Shown here: positions 1 to 7,069 of the stretch, one piece after another | How positions within the stretch are numbered: the first letter of the stretch is position 1 | Layout of the letters: every line of letters begins with the position of its first letter | DNA from: Candidatus Eiseniibacteriota bacterium | GTDB taxonomy: Bacteria; JAFGKV01 | Direction: 5' to 3' | DNA: 15,629 nt | Assembly: GCA_025453925.1 (NCBI GenBank) | Contig: JALOPK010000036.1 | Span: forward strand, 1 to 15,629 | Program-made: the position numbers and the translations under genes | Notes under the pieces: model-generated | What the model saw: only the letters and a program-made list of their open reading frames with translations | Told to the model about the DNA's origin: nothing | Databases searched by the model: none

Positions 1-15
1 TGGGCAATTTGCCCA
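1..15. repeat. Perfect short palindrome at window edge
   Basis: Arms tgggcaa (1-7) and ttgccca (9-15) flank a single central t. The site lies 55 nt upstream of the preferred methyltransferase start. It could be an operator or the end of a terminator for a gene to the left, but the window edge hides its context. Seven-base arms can arise by chance. Confidence 0.3.
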
Positions 16-56
16 CGTGCCCTACGCCATGCGCCCTTGGATTGCCCTGCGATGAG

Positions 57-63
57 AGGGGAG
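57..63 (+). promoter_or_regulatory. Ribosome binding site that decides the methyltransferase start
   Basis: The sequence aggggag is followed by a 6-nt spacer and GTG at 70. The in-frame upstream candidates TTG 37 and ATG 52 have no purine-rich stretch at the right distance, so GTG 70 is preferred. Confidence 0.55.
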
Positions 64-69
64 AACACG

Positions 70-1107
70 GTGTGGTCGAGACTCGGCGTCATGATGGCTG
101 AAACGGGGCGCATGCCGGACGCGGTGCTCCGCAAGGGCATGCGGAGGATGCTCAGTGCGTCGCTGCGGGAGCGGCGGCCCGAGGATTCCAGGGCCCGGGA
201 AGCGATGGTCAGTAGGCTGGTGGAGCAGTTGAAGCAAAGCCCGATTGCCCTGACTCCTGATGCCGCCAATCGACAGCACTACGAGTTGCCTCCCGAGTTC
301 TTCACCCTCGTTCTTGGGCCCTACGTCAAGTACAGCTGCTGTCTCTGGGAACCGGGGACGGAATCGCTGCAAGCGGCCGAGCGTTCCATGCTGGAGCTCG
401 CCTGCCGACGGGCCCAGATCGGTGACGGCATGCGCATCCTCGACCTGGGCTGCGGGTGGGGCGCCCTGTCGGTCTGGATGGCAACGCAGTACTCCCGCTC
501 GCTTGTCACGGCAGTGACGAACTCGAGGCTCCAAAAGGAGTTCATCGAGTCACGGGCAGCCGCTGTAGGCCTCGGAAACCTCTGCGTTGTCCATGCGGAT
601 GTGCAGGACTATCAACCCGGTGAACGATTCAATCGGGTGGTGTCCATTGAGATGTTCGAGCACGTGCGGAACTATGCCGCTTTGCTGGGGCGGATCAGAG
701 TGTGGTTGGAGGACGAAGGCTTGCTCTTTGTGCACCACTTCTGCCACCGCGACACGCCCTACACCATCGAGGTCGAAGACCCGCGCGACTGGATGGCCCG
801 CCATTTCTTCACCGGAGGACTCATGCCATCCGAAGACCTCCTGAGTCACTTCCAGGCTGACCTCACCATCGCGAACAAGTGGTCGGTCTCCGGGATGCAC
901 TACGCCCGCACCCTGCGGACATGGCTTGACAATCTGGATTCCCGCCGAGATGAGGTGATGAGGGTGCTGCAGGGGCACTACGGCAGTGCTGAGGCGCCGG
1001 TATGGCTGGCGCGCTGGCGGATGTTCTTCATGGCGTGCGAGGAGTTGTTCGCATACCGTGACGGCGCGGAGTGGTACGTGGTGCATCACCTGTTTCGTCG
1101 ACGTTGA
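70..1107 (+). CDS. SAM-dependent methyltransferase, CFA synthase / coclaurine N-methyltransferase-like
   Basis: This is a 345-aa cytosolic class I methyltransferase. The SAM-binding motif I LDLGCGWG is at residues 124-131, preceded by the family block YELPPEFF (71-78) and the cysteine pair in KYSCCLW (87-93). SIEMFEH (192-198) holds Glu194, Glu197 and His198, the spacing I recall for the catalytic residues of plant coclaurine N-methyltransferase. VHHFCH (221-226) and HYARTL (277-282) match the bicarbonate/tyrosine region of cyclopropane synthases. The protein lacks the extra N-terminal domain of E. coli Cfa, whose length is about 380 aa. The substrate cannot be read from the sequence: a fatty-acyl phospholipid or a small amine are both possible. 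GTG 70 is chosen because of its Shine-Dalgarno sequence; TTG 37 or ATG 52 would add 11 or 6 residues. The gene stands alone, with the next gene 347 nt downstream. Confidence 0.88.
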   Translation: MWSRLGVMMAETGRMPDAVLRKGMRRMLSASLRERRPEDSRAREAMVSRLVEQLKQSPIALTPDAANRQHYELPPEFFTLVLGPYVKYSCCLWEPGTESLQAAERSMLELACRRAQIGDGMRILDLGCGWGALSVWMATQYSRSLVTAVTNSRLQKEFIESRAAAVGLGNLCVVHADVQDYQPGERFNRVVSIEMFEHVRNYAALLGRIRVWLEDEGLLFVHHFCHRDTPYTIEVEDPRDWMARHFFTGGLMPSEDLLSHFQADLTIANKWSVSGMHYARTLRTWLDNLDSRRDEVMRVLQGHYGSAEAPVWLARWRMFFMACEELFAYRDGAEWYVVHHLFRRR

Positions 1108-1454
1108 GGTACTCGACGGAGAAATCCGCGTTTCGCCGAAGCAACGAGCCTGGGAGCTGGGTGATAAGCTGGGGGACAGGGAGGTTCTCGCTTCCTCAGT
1201 ACTCGGATTCACAAACCCGACCGCATTCGACCGCCGTTGCATCCCAAGTCCGCCAGCCGGCGGATGCCTCGACCGGTGAGATATCATCTCGGATATCTGC
1301 ACTCCTCGCTCGCCCGCTGCCCGGACGCCCTCGGTGCGTGACCATACGTATGACCGCGAGTGCCAAGCCAGTCTGGCGGCGACTGGACCGCGGCGCTTCC
1401 GGGCCGCACATTGGGGCCTCCATCTCACGGTCTCCCTTGTAAGATTGAGGTCTC
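1108..1454. other. Intergenic region before the metalloprotease gene
   Basis: These 347 nt show no convincing gene. A small GC hairpin, tccgcc (1249-1254) with ggcgga (1259-1264) and loop agcc, could help end the methyltransferase transcript but has no T tract. An AT-rich interrupted palindrome follows at 1279-1298. A modest gagg Shine-Dalgarno lies 4 nt before ATG 1455. No clear -35/-10 pair was found. Confidence 0.5.
1279..1298. promoter_or_regulatory. Operator-like interrupted palindrome
   Basis: The arms agatatc (1279-1285) and gatatct (1292-1298) are perfect inverted repeats with a 6-nt spacer. Five of the seven bases in each arm are A or T, which is unusual in this GC-rich stretch. The site is 157 nt upstream of the metalloprotease ATG. 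The shape suits a dimeric repressor, but no regulator gene is nearby. Confidence 0.3.
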
Positions 1455-3125
1455 ATGCGCCGACTGATGCTCCTTTTCCTGACCGCGCTTTTGGCTGTCA
1501 ATGCCGATGCGGCACCGCCTCCCGCACGGCTTCTCGCCTCACCGGCATTCGATGATGCCGGCTATCGCTCCGCGTATCGGGATGCCAAATCCCGGGGTGT
1601 TGATGCACCCAATCCGCGCTTCGGCCCCAATCGGAGGCCATTCGGTCCCGAAGGCGTGATCAGCAGCGCGCATCGAGACGGCAGCATGAACGTGCCCATC
1701 TTCCTGGTCGATTTCCCCGACAACGTGCAGGCGTCGGCGGCCTCCTTCTTCGATTCCCTCGGGTATGCCCACACGACGTTTTCCCTGGCCCGGTACTACG
1801 GCGAGGTCTCCTACGGCCAACTCGAGATCGGGACCGTTGATTGGCCCTCGGACGTAGGATGGACCAGGGCACCCCACACGTATGCGTACTATGTCGACGG
1901 GTATTATGGCTGGGGCACGTATCCCCAGAACAGCCAGGGCCTCTGCGCCGATGTCTGCAGCGCCGTGGACGGCGTCGTGAACTTCGCGGACTATGACAAT
2001 GACGGCGACGGCATCGTTGACGGCGTCAACATCATCTTCGCCGGTCCGTTCGACGGAACGCCCAACTCGATCTGGCCCCATGCCTGGTCACTGCCGGGCA
2101 ACGGCGCGCTTCACGACGGCGTGTGGGTGCAGGCATACTCGGTACAGGATGAGTACAACAACACGCCGGGCGATCAATCGGCCGACGTGCTGTGCCACGA
2201 GTTCGGCCACGTGCTGGGACTGCCCGACCTCTACGACTACGGCTATGACTCCTGGGGTGTCGGCGAGTGGTGCCTCATGGGGTGGGGCGTATACAACGGC
2301 AATGGCTGGAGCCCCGCGCACCTGAGCGCGTGGTGCCGGGCGGCGCTGGGGTTCGTGGAGCCCCTGGTGGTCACGACCGACGACTGGTACACGATCCCCG
2401 CAGTGGAACAGGACGGAACCATCTATCGTCTCTGGACCCAGGGCCAGCCCTCATCCCAGTACTTCTTGGCGGAGAACCGACGACCCATAGGGTACGACGC
2501 CGCCCTACCGGGGCACGGCATCCTGATCTGGCACGTCGACGACTCGGTTGGCAGCAACGACAACCAATGGTATCCCGGGTATACCCAGTACGGCCACTTC
2601 CACGTTGCCCTGGAGCAGGCGGATGGGTTATGGCAACTCGAGAAATACATGAGCGCGGGCGATGGCGGTGACCCGTACCCAGGCACCGCGGTGAACAGGT
2701 CGTTCACTGCAGCGACAACGCCAAGCAGCCGCGACTATGCCAACAACGACACGCAATGCGCCGTGGAGTCGGTCCCGAATTCGGCGAACAGCATTGAGGC
2801 CTACCTGCGCGTGGGCGTGCCCGGAGGCCTCGACCCCATGGCCCTCACCCTCCAGCTCATCAGTCAGGGCACTGCGCGGCTCTCCTGGGCACCGGTAGAG
2901 AATGCTGCGGTCTATGACATCTGGCGGAGCGCGTCCCCGCGATTCCCGGCGCACCAGACACCATGGCAGACAGTCGGCGCGCCCGGGGTCGCCCTTGATC
3001 TCACCGCCGGCATCGGCGATGCCTCCCTCGACTTTTTCTACGTTGGCCGGGCGCGGAGCGGTGTGTCGTTGTCGCCGCTCTCCAACATCGTCGGCGAGAC
3101 GGACTTCGAGCTCACGGTGCCGTAA
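1455..3125 (+). CDS. Secreted M6-family (immune inhibitor A-like) zinc metalloprotease with FN3-like tail
   Basis: The product is 556 aa. Residues 1-19 form a signal peptide (MRR, hydrophobic core, ADA-A cleavage region), so the protein is exported. The zinc site HEFGHVLGLPD (248-258) gives His248, Glu249, His252 and the third ligand Asp258, the HExxHxxGxxD form of M6 peptidases. CLMGWG (273-278) supplies the Met-turn. DYDNDGDGIVDG (179-190) is a DxDxDG calcium-binding loop, often seen in this family. HGILIWHVDD (354-363) is the conserved strand after the catalytic domain. Residues about 465-556 look like a fibronectin type III fold, with LSWAPVENAAVYDIWR and a terminal SNIVGETDFEL. No T9SS sorting domain or C-terminal anchor is evident, so the protein is probably released outside the cell. 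The last 14 nt overlap the convergent GNAT gene. Confidence 0.92.
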   Translation: MRRLMLLFLTALLAVNADAAPPPARLLASPAFDDAGYRSAYRDAKSRGVDAPNPRFGPNRRPFGPEGVISSAHRDGSMNVPIFLVDFPDNVQASAASFFDSLGYAHTTFSLARYYGEVSYGQLEIGTVDWPSDVGWTRAPHTYAYYVDGYYGWGTYPQNSQGLCADVCSAVDGVVNFADYDNDGDGIVDGVNIIFAGPFDGTPNSIWPHAWSLPGNGALHDGVWVQAYSVQDEYNNTPGDQSADVLCHEFGHVLGLPDLYDYGYDSWGVGEWCLMGWGVYNGNGWSPAHLSAWCRAALGFVEPLVVTTDDWYTIPAVEQDGTIYRLWTQGQPSSQYFLAENRRPIGYDAALPGHGILIWHVDDSVGSNDNQWYPGYTQYGHFHVALEQADGLWQLEKYMSAGDGGDPYPGTAVNRSFTAATTPSSRDYANNDTQCAVESVPNSANSIEAYLRVGVPGGLDPMALTLQLISQGTARLSWAPVENAAVYDIWRSASPRFPAHQTPWQTVGAPGVALDLTAGIGDASLDFFYVGRARSGVSLSPLSNIVGETDFELTVP

Positions 3126-3699
3126 CGCCCGCAAAGCAAGGCGTTCCCCCGCCTTCGTGGCGCCCTCGCCATTCCCGTTGGAGCATCGCGTACACGTACT
3201 CGCTGGTCCACTCGCCCTTCAGCCAGTGGCTCTCCACGTGATGCGCTTCCCTGCGCATGCCGACCCGTTCCAGTAGCCTCGCCGAGGGGGCATTCTCCGC
3301 GTCGCAGATCCCGATCACCCGGTGGAGGTCAAACTCGTCGAACAGGTAGCCCAGCAGCCGCGCCACCGCCTCGGTGGCATACCCGTGGCCCTGATGTCGG
3401 CGCGCAAGAGTGAACGCCACCTCCGCCTGGCGCGGATCCTCCGCCAGAATGTGAAAGGCGCAATCACCCACCATCCGCCGGCTCGAACGCACGACAATGG
3501 CGAGCTGATACCATTGGCCGGGCTCTCCGGGTTCCTTGGCGCGCATGTCTCGCATGAAGGCAGCCGCCTTGTCGCGGGGATAGGGAGCAACCCATGACTG
3601 ATACCGGGCGACCTCAGAATCGGACCGGTAGGCGCAGAATGGCGCAAGGTCCGACTCGCAAAAGGTGCGGAGGATCAGGCGGCGTGAGTCAAGTTCCAT
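3112..3699 (-). CDS. GNAT-family N-acetyltransferase (RimJ/RimL type)
   Basis: The product is 195 aa. It opens with LDSRRLILRTFCESDLAPF (3-21), the usual RimJ/RimL-like start. The acetyl-CoA pyrophosphate loop is RRHQGHGYA (100-108), in the R/QxxGxG/A form. ENAPSARLLERVGMRRE (135-151) is the conserved motif B region. It transfers an acetyl group from acetyl-CoA to an amine, but the acceptor is unknown. ATG 3699 is chosen because it has a gaggg Shine-Dalgarno and begins the conserved domain; in-frame codons further upstream lie inside the phosphatase gene. It starts 7 nt after the phosphatase stop, so the two are probably co-transcribed. The last 15 or so residues (after QREWRGR) lie beyond the usual domain and run into the convergent protease gene. 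Confidence 0.88.
   Translation of the reverse strand: MELDSRRLILRTFCESDLAPFCAYRSDSEVARYQSWVAPYPRDKAAAFMRDMRAKEPGEPGQWYQLAIVVRSSRRMVGDCAFHILAEDPRQAEVAFTLARRHQGHGYATEAVARLLGYLFDEFDLHRVIGICDAENAPSARLLERVGMRREAHHVESHWLKGEWTSEYVYAMLQREWRGRHEGGGTPCFAGVTAP
3124..3145. terminator. Weak hairpin overlapping the metalloprotease stop codon
   Basis: The arms aacgcc (3124-3129) and ggcgtt (3140-3145) enclose a 10-nt loop, followed by ccccc rather than T. It begins inside the TAA stop of the protease and lies within the 3' coding end of the opposing GNAT gene. It is the only candidate terminator between these convergent genes, and it is weak. Confidence 0.2.
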
Positions 3700-3706
3700 G
3701 GCGCCC

Positions 3707-4513
3707 TCAGCCGCAGGCGAAATCAGCAGGCGCCGGCTCGAGCAGCAACTCGCGCAGCCGCTTCTTCTCGACGTCCGTGACCTTGAGACCCTCCTCGACG
3801 TATGCATCGAAGCTGCCGTGCCGGCGGGTCATCTCATCGAACGCGGCCTCGACATACTCACGGCGAGCTTCGAAGAGCGGAAGCACTCTCTCGGTAGAGA
3901 CCCCCAAGACGGAGAAACGCCGGAGCCGCCGCGTGATGTCGCGCCGGAAGGCCGTGAAGTGGTCATTCGAGCACAGGTAGTCGCCCATGATCGCCTCGGG
4001 CGACGCCCCGAGGACCCTGTGGATCAAAACGCAGGCGAGCCCCGTGCGGTCCTTGCCCGCGGTGCAGTGAATGAGGATGGGGAGATGCTCTGGATCGGCC
4101 GTCAGTCGGAGCACCGCCGCCAGCTCGGCGCCGAAGTCGGCAACGTACTCTCGGTAGACCTCCTCCATGACCTCGTCGAACCGCATGCGTCGCGCCTTCC
4201 CGAATACCAGCGAACACAGTTGCGCGAAGACACCCGAATCGTCGTGGTGGCGCGATTTCATCGGAATGTGGCGGTACGTGATGCCGAAGGAAGAAGGCAA
4301 CCGGTCGGGGTGCCGGCGGCGCTCGCTCTTCGTGCGCAGATCACAGATCAGCCTGATCCCCAACGCACCGAGTCCAGCAACGTCGTCGTCCGAGGCCGTT
4401 GCCAGACTGCCGCTTCGAAAGAGCAGGCCTCGTCTGACGCGAGATCCGTCTGAGGTCTGATATCCCCCGAAGTCTCGGAAATTGTGGATTGACTCCACCG
4501 TACTCCTCACCAT
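3707..4513 (-). CDS. PtpB-like tyrosine / phosphoinositide phosphatase (Y_phosphatase3 family)
   Basis: The product is 268 aa. HNFRDFGGYQT (10-20) and RSGSLATASDDDVAGL (33-48) are family hallmarks. The CX5R P-loop HCTAGKDRTG (149-158) gives nucleophile Cys150 and Arg156. Its lysine, in HCxxGKDR, is typical of Mycobacterium PtpB-like enzymes that also act on phosphoinositides. CDLRTKSE (57-64) probably holds the general acid Asp58. There is no signal peptide, so it is predicted cytosolic, although PtpB relatives can be secreted by other routes. ATG 4513 begins just before the conserved domain but has a poor Shine-Dalgarno. GTG 4498 has aggag 4 nt upstream and is a real alternative. The reading frame stays open further upstream, to 4732, but that extension is low-complexity Arg/Ser/Pro-rich sequence. 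It is first in a probable two-gene operon with the GNAT gene. Confidence 0.88.
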   Translation of the reverse strand: MVRSTVESIHNFRDFGGYQTSDGSRVRRGLLFRSGSLATASDDDVAGLGALGIRLICDLRTKSERRRHPDRLPSSFGITYRHIPMKSRHHDDSGVFAQLCSLVFGKARRMRFDEVMEEVYREYVADFGAELAAVLRLTADPEHLPILIHCTAGKDRTGLACVLIHRVLGASPEAIMGDYLCSNDHFTAFRRDITRRLRRFSVLGVSTERVLPLFEARREYVEAAFDEMTRRHGSFDAYVEEGLKVTDVEKKRLRELLLEPAPADFACG

Positions 4514-4585
4514 GTTCACAGCATGTAGGGCTGCCCGAGAGGCAGCCGGCGAGACACGCGCGCCTGCCGATATGCGGATGGATGC

Positions 4586-4614
4586 GGAATGCAGACCGGC
4601 GCGGCTCTTGTCAA
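4586..4614 (-). promoter_or_regulatory. Weak promoter candidate for phosphatase-GNAT operon
   Basis: On the minus strand a perfect TTGACA (4614-4609) is followed after 17 nt by cattcc (4591-4586), a poor -10 box. The expected leader to ATG 4513 would be about 65 nt. The exact -35 is the only strong element. Confidence 0.22.
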
Positions 4615-4723
4615 GGGTGGCTGGACGAGGAGATCCGGAGGGAGATCGGCCCGGCGGCCCGGGACGCCCGCCGGAGACGCGGCTCCTCGCCTTCTTGACG
4701 AGGCACGACATGGCCCGATGCCC

Positions 4724-4773
4724 GGTCGTCACGGGACCCGGCCACTGGACCGCACACCATGGTCGTCACGACC
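4724..4773. promoter_or_regulatory. Repeated operator-like element upstream of the desulfurase promoter
   Basis: The 10-mer ggtcgtcacg occurs at 4724-4733 and again at 4761-4770, 37 bp apart. The second copy continues into a 13-bp palindrome, ggtcgt-c-acgacc (4761-4773), which ends 14 nt before the -35 box at 4788. This arrangement would suit a transcription factor binding a full site and a half site. Confidence 0.35.
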
Positions 4774-4787
4774 GCACTCAATCCGGT

Positions 4788-4815
4788 TTCACCCGATCAG
4801 TTGAGAATATATATT
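4788..4815 (+). promoter_or_regulatory. Promoter candidate for the desulfurase-dsrC operon
   Basis: ttcacc (-35, 4 of 6 matches) and tatatt (-10, 5 of 6 matches) are separated by 16 nt. The -10 lies in the only AT-rich patch of the region. Transcription would begin near 4822, giving a leader of about 54 nt. Confidence 0.38.
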
Positions 4816-4864
4816 GGCAGGTTCCATTGATACTTCTGTCCCACTCGCCTCGACGCAGAACGTC

Positions 4865-4870
4865 GGAGGG
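4865..4870 (+). promoter_or_regulatory. Ribosome binding site supporting a TTG start
   Basis: ggaggg is followed by 5 nt and TTG at 4876. The protein then begins KNLIYLDSGAT, exactly at the family's conserved N-terminus, so the non-ATG start is well supported. Confidence 0.7.
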
Positions 4871-4875
4871 ATCCG

Positions 4876-6042
4876 TTGAAGAATCTCATCTATCTGGACA
4901 GCGGCGCGACATCGTTTCCGAAACCCGAAGAAGTCTATGTCTTCATGGACCATTTCTATCGCAACTTCGGCGTCAATCCCGGCAGGTCCGGCTATGACCT
5001 CTGCATGGAGACGGGATCACTCGTTGAGAAGACGCGGAAAATGCTCACGGAGTTCTTCAACGGCACCGATCCGAACCGGCTCTGCTTCTCCTACAACTCC
5101 ACCGATGCCCTCAACCTGATCATCTTCGGCACTCTGAAAGCCGGCGATCACGCGATCACCACCAATCTCGAGCACAACTCCGTGATCAGGCCGCTCTACC
5201 ACCTCTGGCAGGACGCCGGCGTAGAAGTGGATCACGTGCCGTTCGACAGGAAGGGATTCGTTCATCCCGACGACTTCCGGGCGCGATTCAAGCCGAACAC
5301 CAAACTGGTGGTCATGAATCATGCCTCCAACGTCATCGGCACGGTGCAGCCGATCCGAGAGATCGGCCGGCTGTGCCGGGAGCACGGCGTGCTGTTCGCC
5401 ATTGACGCATCGCAGTCGGCCGGTGTCGTGCCCATCGACATGGAGAAGGACTTCATCGACCTGATCGCCTTCACGGGCCACAAGTCGTTCATGGGGCCCA
5501 CGGGTATCGGCGGCCTCTATGTCCGCGAGGGAGTTGAGGTGCGTCATACCCGGGCCGGAGGCACCGGCGTGCGGTCCGCGGTCAAGACCCATCTGTTCGA
5601 GTACCCGTACCGTCTGGAATATGGCACGCCGAATGTCCACGGCATCGCCGGGCTGAATGCCGGGCTCAAATGGGTTCTGGCTCAGGGTATGGAATCGATC
5701 CACGAGAGGGAGATGCACCTTTGGACCATGCTCCGCGACGGGTTGCGGGCCATCGACCGCGTCGTCCTCTATTGTCAGGATGAGGCGACTGACCATATCA
5801 GCGTCTTGGCCTTCAATGTCGAAGGCATGGAAGCCGGCAACGTGGGCACGATCCTGGATGTCGACCACAATATTGCCTGCAGGACCGGGCTCCATTGCGC
5901 CCCATTGGTGCACGAACAGCTCGGCACTGTTCCCTTGCACGGCGCCGTGCGGTTCGGCATCGGTCCGTTCAATACCGAGGAACACATACAGGCGGCCATT
6001 GAGGGCGTGCGGGAGATCGCCGGCATGCAGCGGAAGAAGTAG
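4876..6042 (+). CDS. Cysteine desulfurase family protein (class V aminotransferase fold)
   Basis: The product is 388 aa, full length for the family. This PLP enzyme releases sulfur from cysteine as an enzyme-bound persulfide, giving alanine. IYLDSGATSFPKP (5-17) is the N-terminal signature. His100 in NLEHNS stacks on PLP, DASQSAG (177-183) holds the PLP-nitrogen aspartate, and Lys203 in TGHKSF forms the Schiff base. Cys341 in RTGLHCAP is the sulfur-accepting cysteine. TRAGGTGVRS (225-234) and GAVRFGIGPFNTEEHI (356-371) point to the branch annotated simply as cysteine desulfurase family protein (TIGR01977-like) rather than IscS or SufS. No scaffold gene (iscU, sufU or sufE) is adjacent. The next gene, 57 nt downstream, is dsrC, which suggests that sulfur is handed to DsrC. 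Selenocysteine lyase activity is an alternative. Confidence 0.92.
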   Translation: MKNLIYLDSGATSFPKPEEVYVFMDHFYRNFGVNPGRSGYDLCMETGSLVEKTRKMLTEFFNGTDPNRLCFSYNSTDALNLIIFGTLKAGDHAITTNLEHNSVIRPLYHLWQDAGVEVDHVPFDRKGFVHPDDFRARFKPNTKLVVMNHASNVIGTVQPIREIGRLCREHGVLFAIDASQSAGVVPIDMEKDFIDLIAFTGHKSFMGPTGIGGLYVREGVEVRHTRAGGTGVRSAVKTHLFEYPYRLEYGTPNVHGIAGLNAGLKWVLAQGMESIHEREMHLWTMLRDGLRAIDRVVLYCQDEATDHISVLAFNVEGMEAGNVGTILDVDHNIACRTGLHCAPLVHEQLGTVPLHGAVRFGIGPFNTEEHIQAAIEGVREIAGMQRKK

Positions 6043-6099
6043 AGCGTCGCCAGCCCCATCCTCACCACGCGACACCATCAGGCACTGAAGGGAGTACTC

Positions 6100-6420
6100 A
6101 TGGGCAGCATCGAGATCAGCGGCCATAGCGTCCAGCTCAACGAAGAGGGCTTTCTGCAGAATCCCGGTGAGTGGAACCGGGACGTCGCCGCCGAGCTGGC
6201 GCGCACCCAGGAGGGCCTTGATGCCATGACCGATGAGCACTGGTCGGTCGTCAACTACATCCGCGACTACTACCTCGAGCACAACCTGGCGCCCATGGTC
6301 CGCAAGATCTGCATGACCACCGGTCTAAAGCTGACCCGCATCTTCGAGTTGTTCCCCTCGGGTCCCGCCAAGGGCGCCTGCAAGGTCGCAGGGCTCCCAA
6401 AGCCCGACGGCTGCGTCTAG
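6100..6420 (+). CDS. dsrC: DsrC-type sulfur carrier protein
   Basis: The product is 106 aa, the normal DsrC/TusE size. IEISGHSVQLNEEGFLQNPGEW (4-25, read in parts) is the N-terminal domain start. The C-terminal arm GPAKGACKVAGLPKPDGCV has Cys94 and the penultimate Cys105, separated by 10 residues. Having both cysteines is the mark of true DsrC, which can form an intramolecular disulfide or a trisulfide; TusE keeps only the penultimate one. In dissimilatory sulfur metabolism DsrC is the physiological partner of DsrAB and of the membrane complex DsrMKJOP. Here it sits between a desulfurase and DsrM/DsrK-like genes, so it probably carries sulfur from the first and is a redox partner of the second. 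The start at 6100 is supported by aaggag-like purines (aagggag) 5 nt upstream. Cys71 is an additional, less conserved cysteine. Confidence 0.93.
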   Translation: MGSIEISGHSVQLNEEGFLQNPGEWNRDVAAELARTQEGLDAMTDEHWSVVNYIRDYYLEHNLAPMVRKICMTTGLKLTRIFELFPSGPAKGACKVAGLPKPDGCV

Positions 6421-6442
6421 ACCCGCCCGTGGCCCGGCTCCC

Positions 6443-7069
6443 ATGACCCTGCTGACCTGGGGCGTCGTCGCCTCGGCGGGCATCTGCCTGGCGGCACTCA
6501 CGTCGCTGGTCGTGCGCACGTTCTCGTTCCGGCATGCGCCCCTGCTGGCCGCACCACAGGGCAGCGCGCGCCGGGGCATCATCTACGCGTTCGGCGCGGG
6601 CATGCTTCCGTCGGCCAAGGAAAGCGCCCGCGATCACCTCCCCGTGTACGTGACGGGTATGCTGTACCACGCGGGCATCTTTTCGGGGCTGCTGTACCTC
6701 CTCCTCGCCGTGCTGGGCATCCTGCCGGCGACGCTCGCCGCATTGCTCCGCATCCCCGTGGCGCTGGGCGCGATGGCAGGGCTTGCCTTGATGGGGCGAC
6801 GGATGATGGTGACGCACCTCCGGCAGCTCAGTTGTCCCGATGACTTCGCGGCGAACCTCATTGTGGACGTGTTCCTTGTGGCCGCGGTGGTTGATTCTCT
6901 TCTTCCGGCAGCGCGGGCACCTTTCTACCTGGTCGCCATCCTCATGTTCCTCTACATCCCCGCCGGCAAGATCCGCCACTGCTTCTTCTTTTTCTACATG
7001 CGCGTCCTGTATGGTCTGTTCTTCGGCCGCAGGGGCGTGCTCCCCCATCGAGGCGTCCATGAAACCTGA
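6443..7069 (+). CDS. DsrM-like membrane cytochrome b subunit (NarI-type)
   Basis: The 208-aa protein is largely hydrophobic, with about five membrane helices at roughly 5-25, 67-95, 97-120, 135-155 and 157-195, where the last stretch may be two. DHLPVYVTGMLYHAGIF (64-80) resembles the NarI/DsrM/TmcC cytochrome b region. Candidate heme-ligand histidines are His65, His76, His125 and His179. Such subunits bind heme b and exchange electrons with menaquinone, passing them to or from an HdrD/DsrK partner. That partner is the next gene, whose start overlaps this one by 11 nt, which suggests translational coupling. DsrM proteins are usually longer, so this is a short version, but it has a clear start and stop. 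ATG 6443 lacks a strong Shine-Dalgarno; 22 nt separate it from the dsrC stop. Identification rests partly on context. Confidence 0.75.
   Translation: MTLLTWGVVASAGICLAALTSLVVRTFSFRHAPLLAAPQGSARRGIIYAFGAGMLPSAKESARDHLPVYVTGMLYHAGIFSGLLYLLLAVLGILPATLAALLRIPVALGAMAGLALMGRRMMVTHLRQLSCPDDFAANLIVDVFLVAAVVDSLLPAARAPFYLVAILMFLYIPAGKIRHCFFFFYMRVLYGLFFGRRGVLPHRGVHET

Larger units (their letters stand above)
4514..4875. other. Divergent intergenic region between phosphatase and desulfurase genes
   Basis: These 362 nt have no supported gene. They hold a possible minus-strand promoter (4586-4614), a GC-only hairpin (ccggcgg 4651-4657 with ccgccgg 4668-4674), a 10-bp direct repeat that includes a palindrome (4724-4773), a plus-strand promoter candidate (4788-4815), and the desulfurase ribosome binding site. 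Confidence 0.5.

Noticed and set aside
550-1428. Minus-strand open frame over the methyltransferase and the following gap
   Set aside because: Mostly antisense to a confident gene, with no ribosome binding site or domain features.
4514-4732. N-terminal extension of the tyrosine phosphatase
   Set aside because: The extension is Arg/Ser/Pro-rich without structure, and the family domain starts right after ATG 4513. It overlaps likely promoter DNA.
5017-6282. Minus-strand open frame opposite the desulfurase and dsrC genes
   Set aside because: It lies over two genes with intact catalytic motifs on the other strand and resembles no family.
6100-6420. TusE rather than DsrC
   Set aside because: Both C-terminal cysteines, Cys94 and Cys105, are present with 10 residues between them. 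TusE keeps only the last. The adjacent DsrM/K-like genes agree with DsrC.
6840-7058. N-terminal extension of the dsrK-like protein by 73 residues
   Set aside because: It is an alternate-frame reading of the dsrM-like gene, rich in Ser and Cys. ATG 7059 has a good ribosome binding site and starts just before the first ferredoxin motif.
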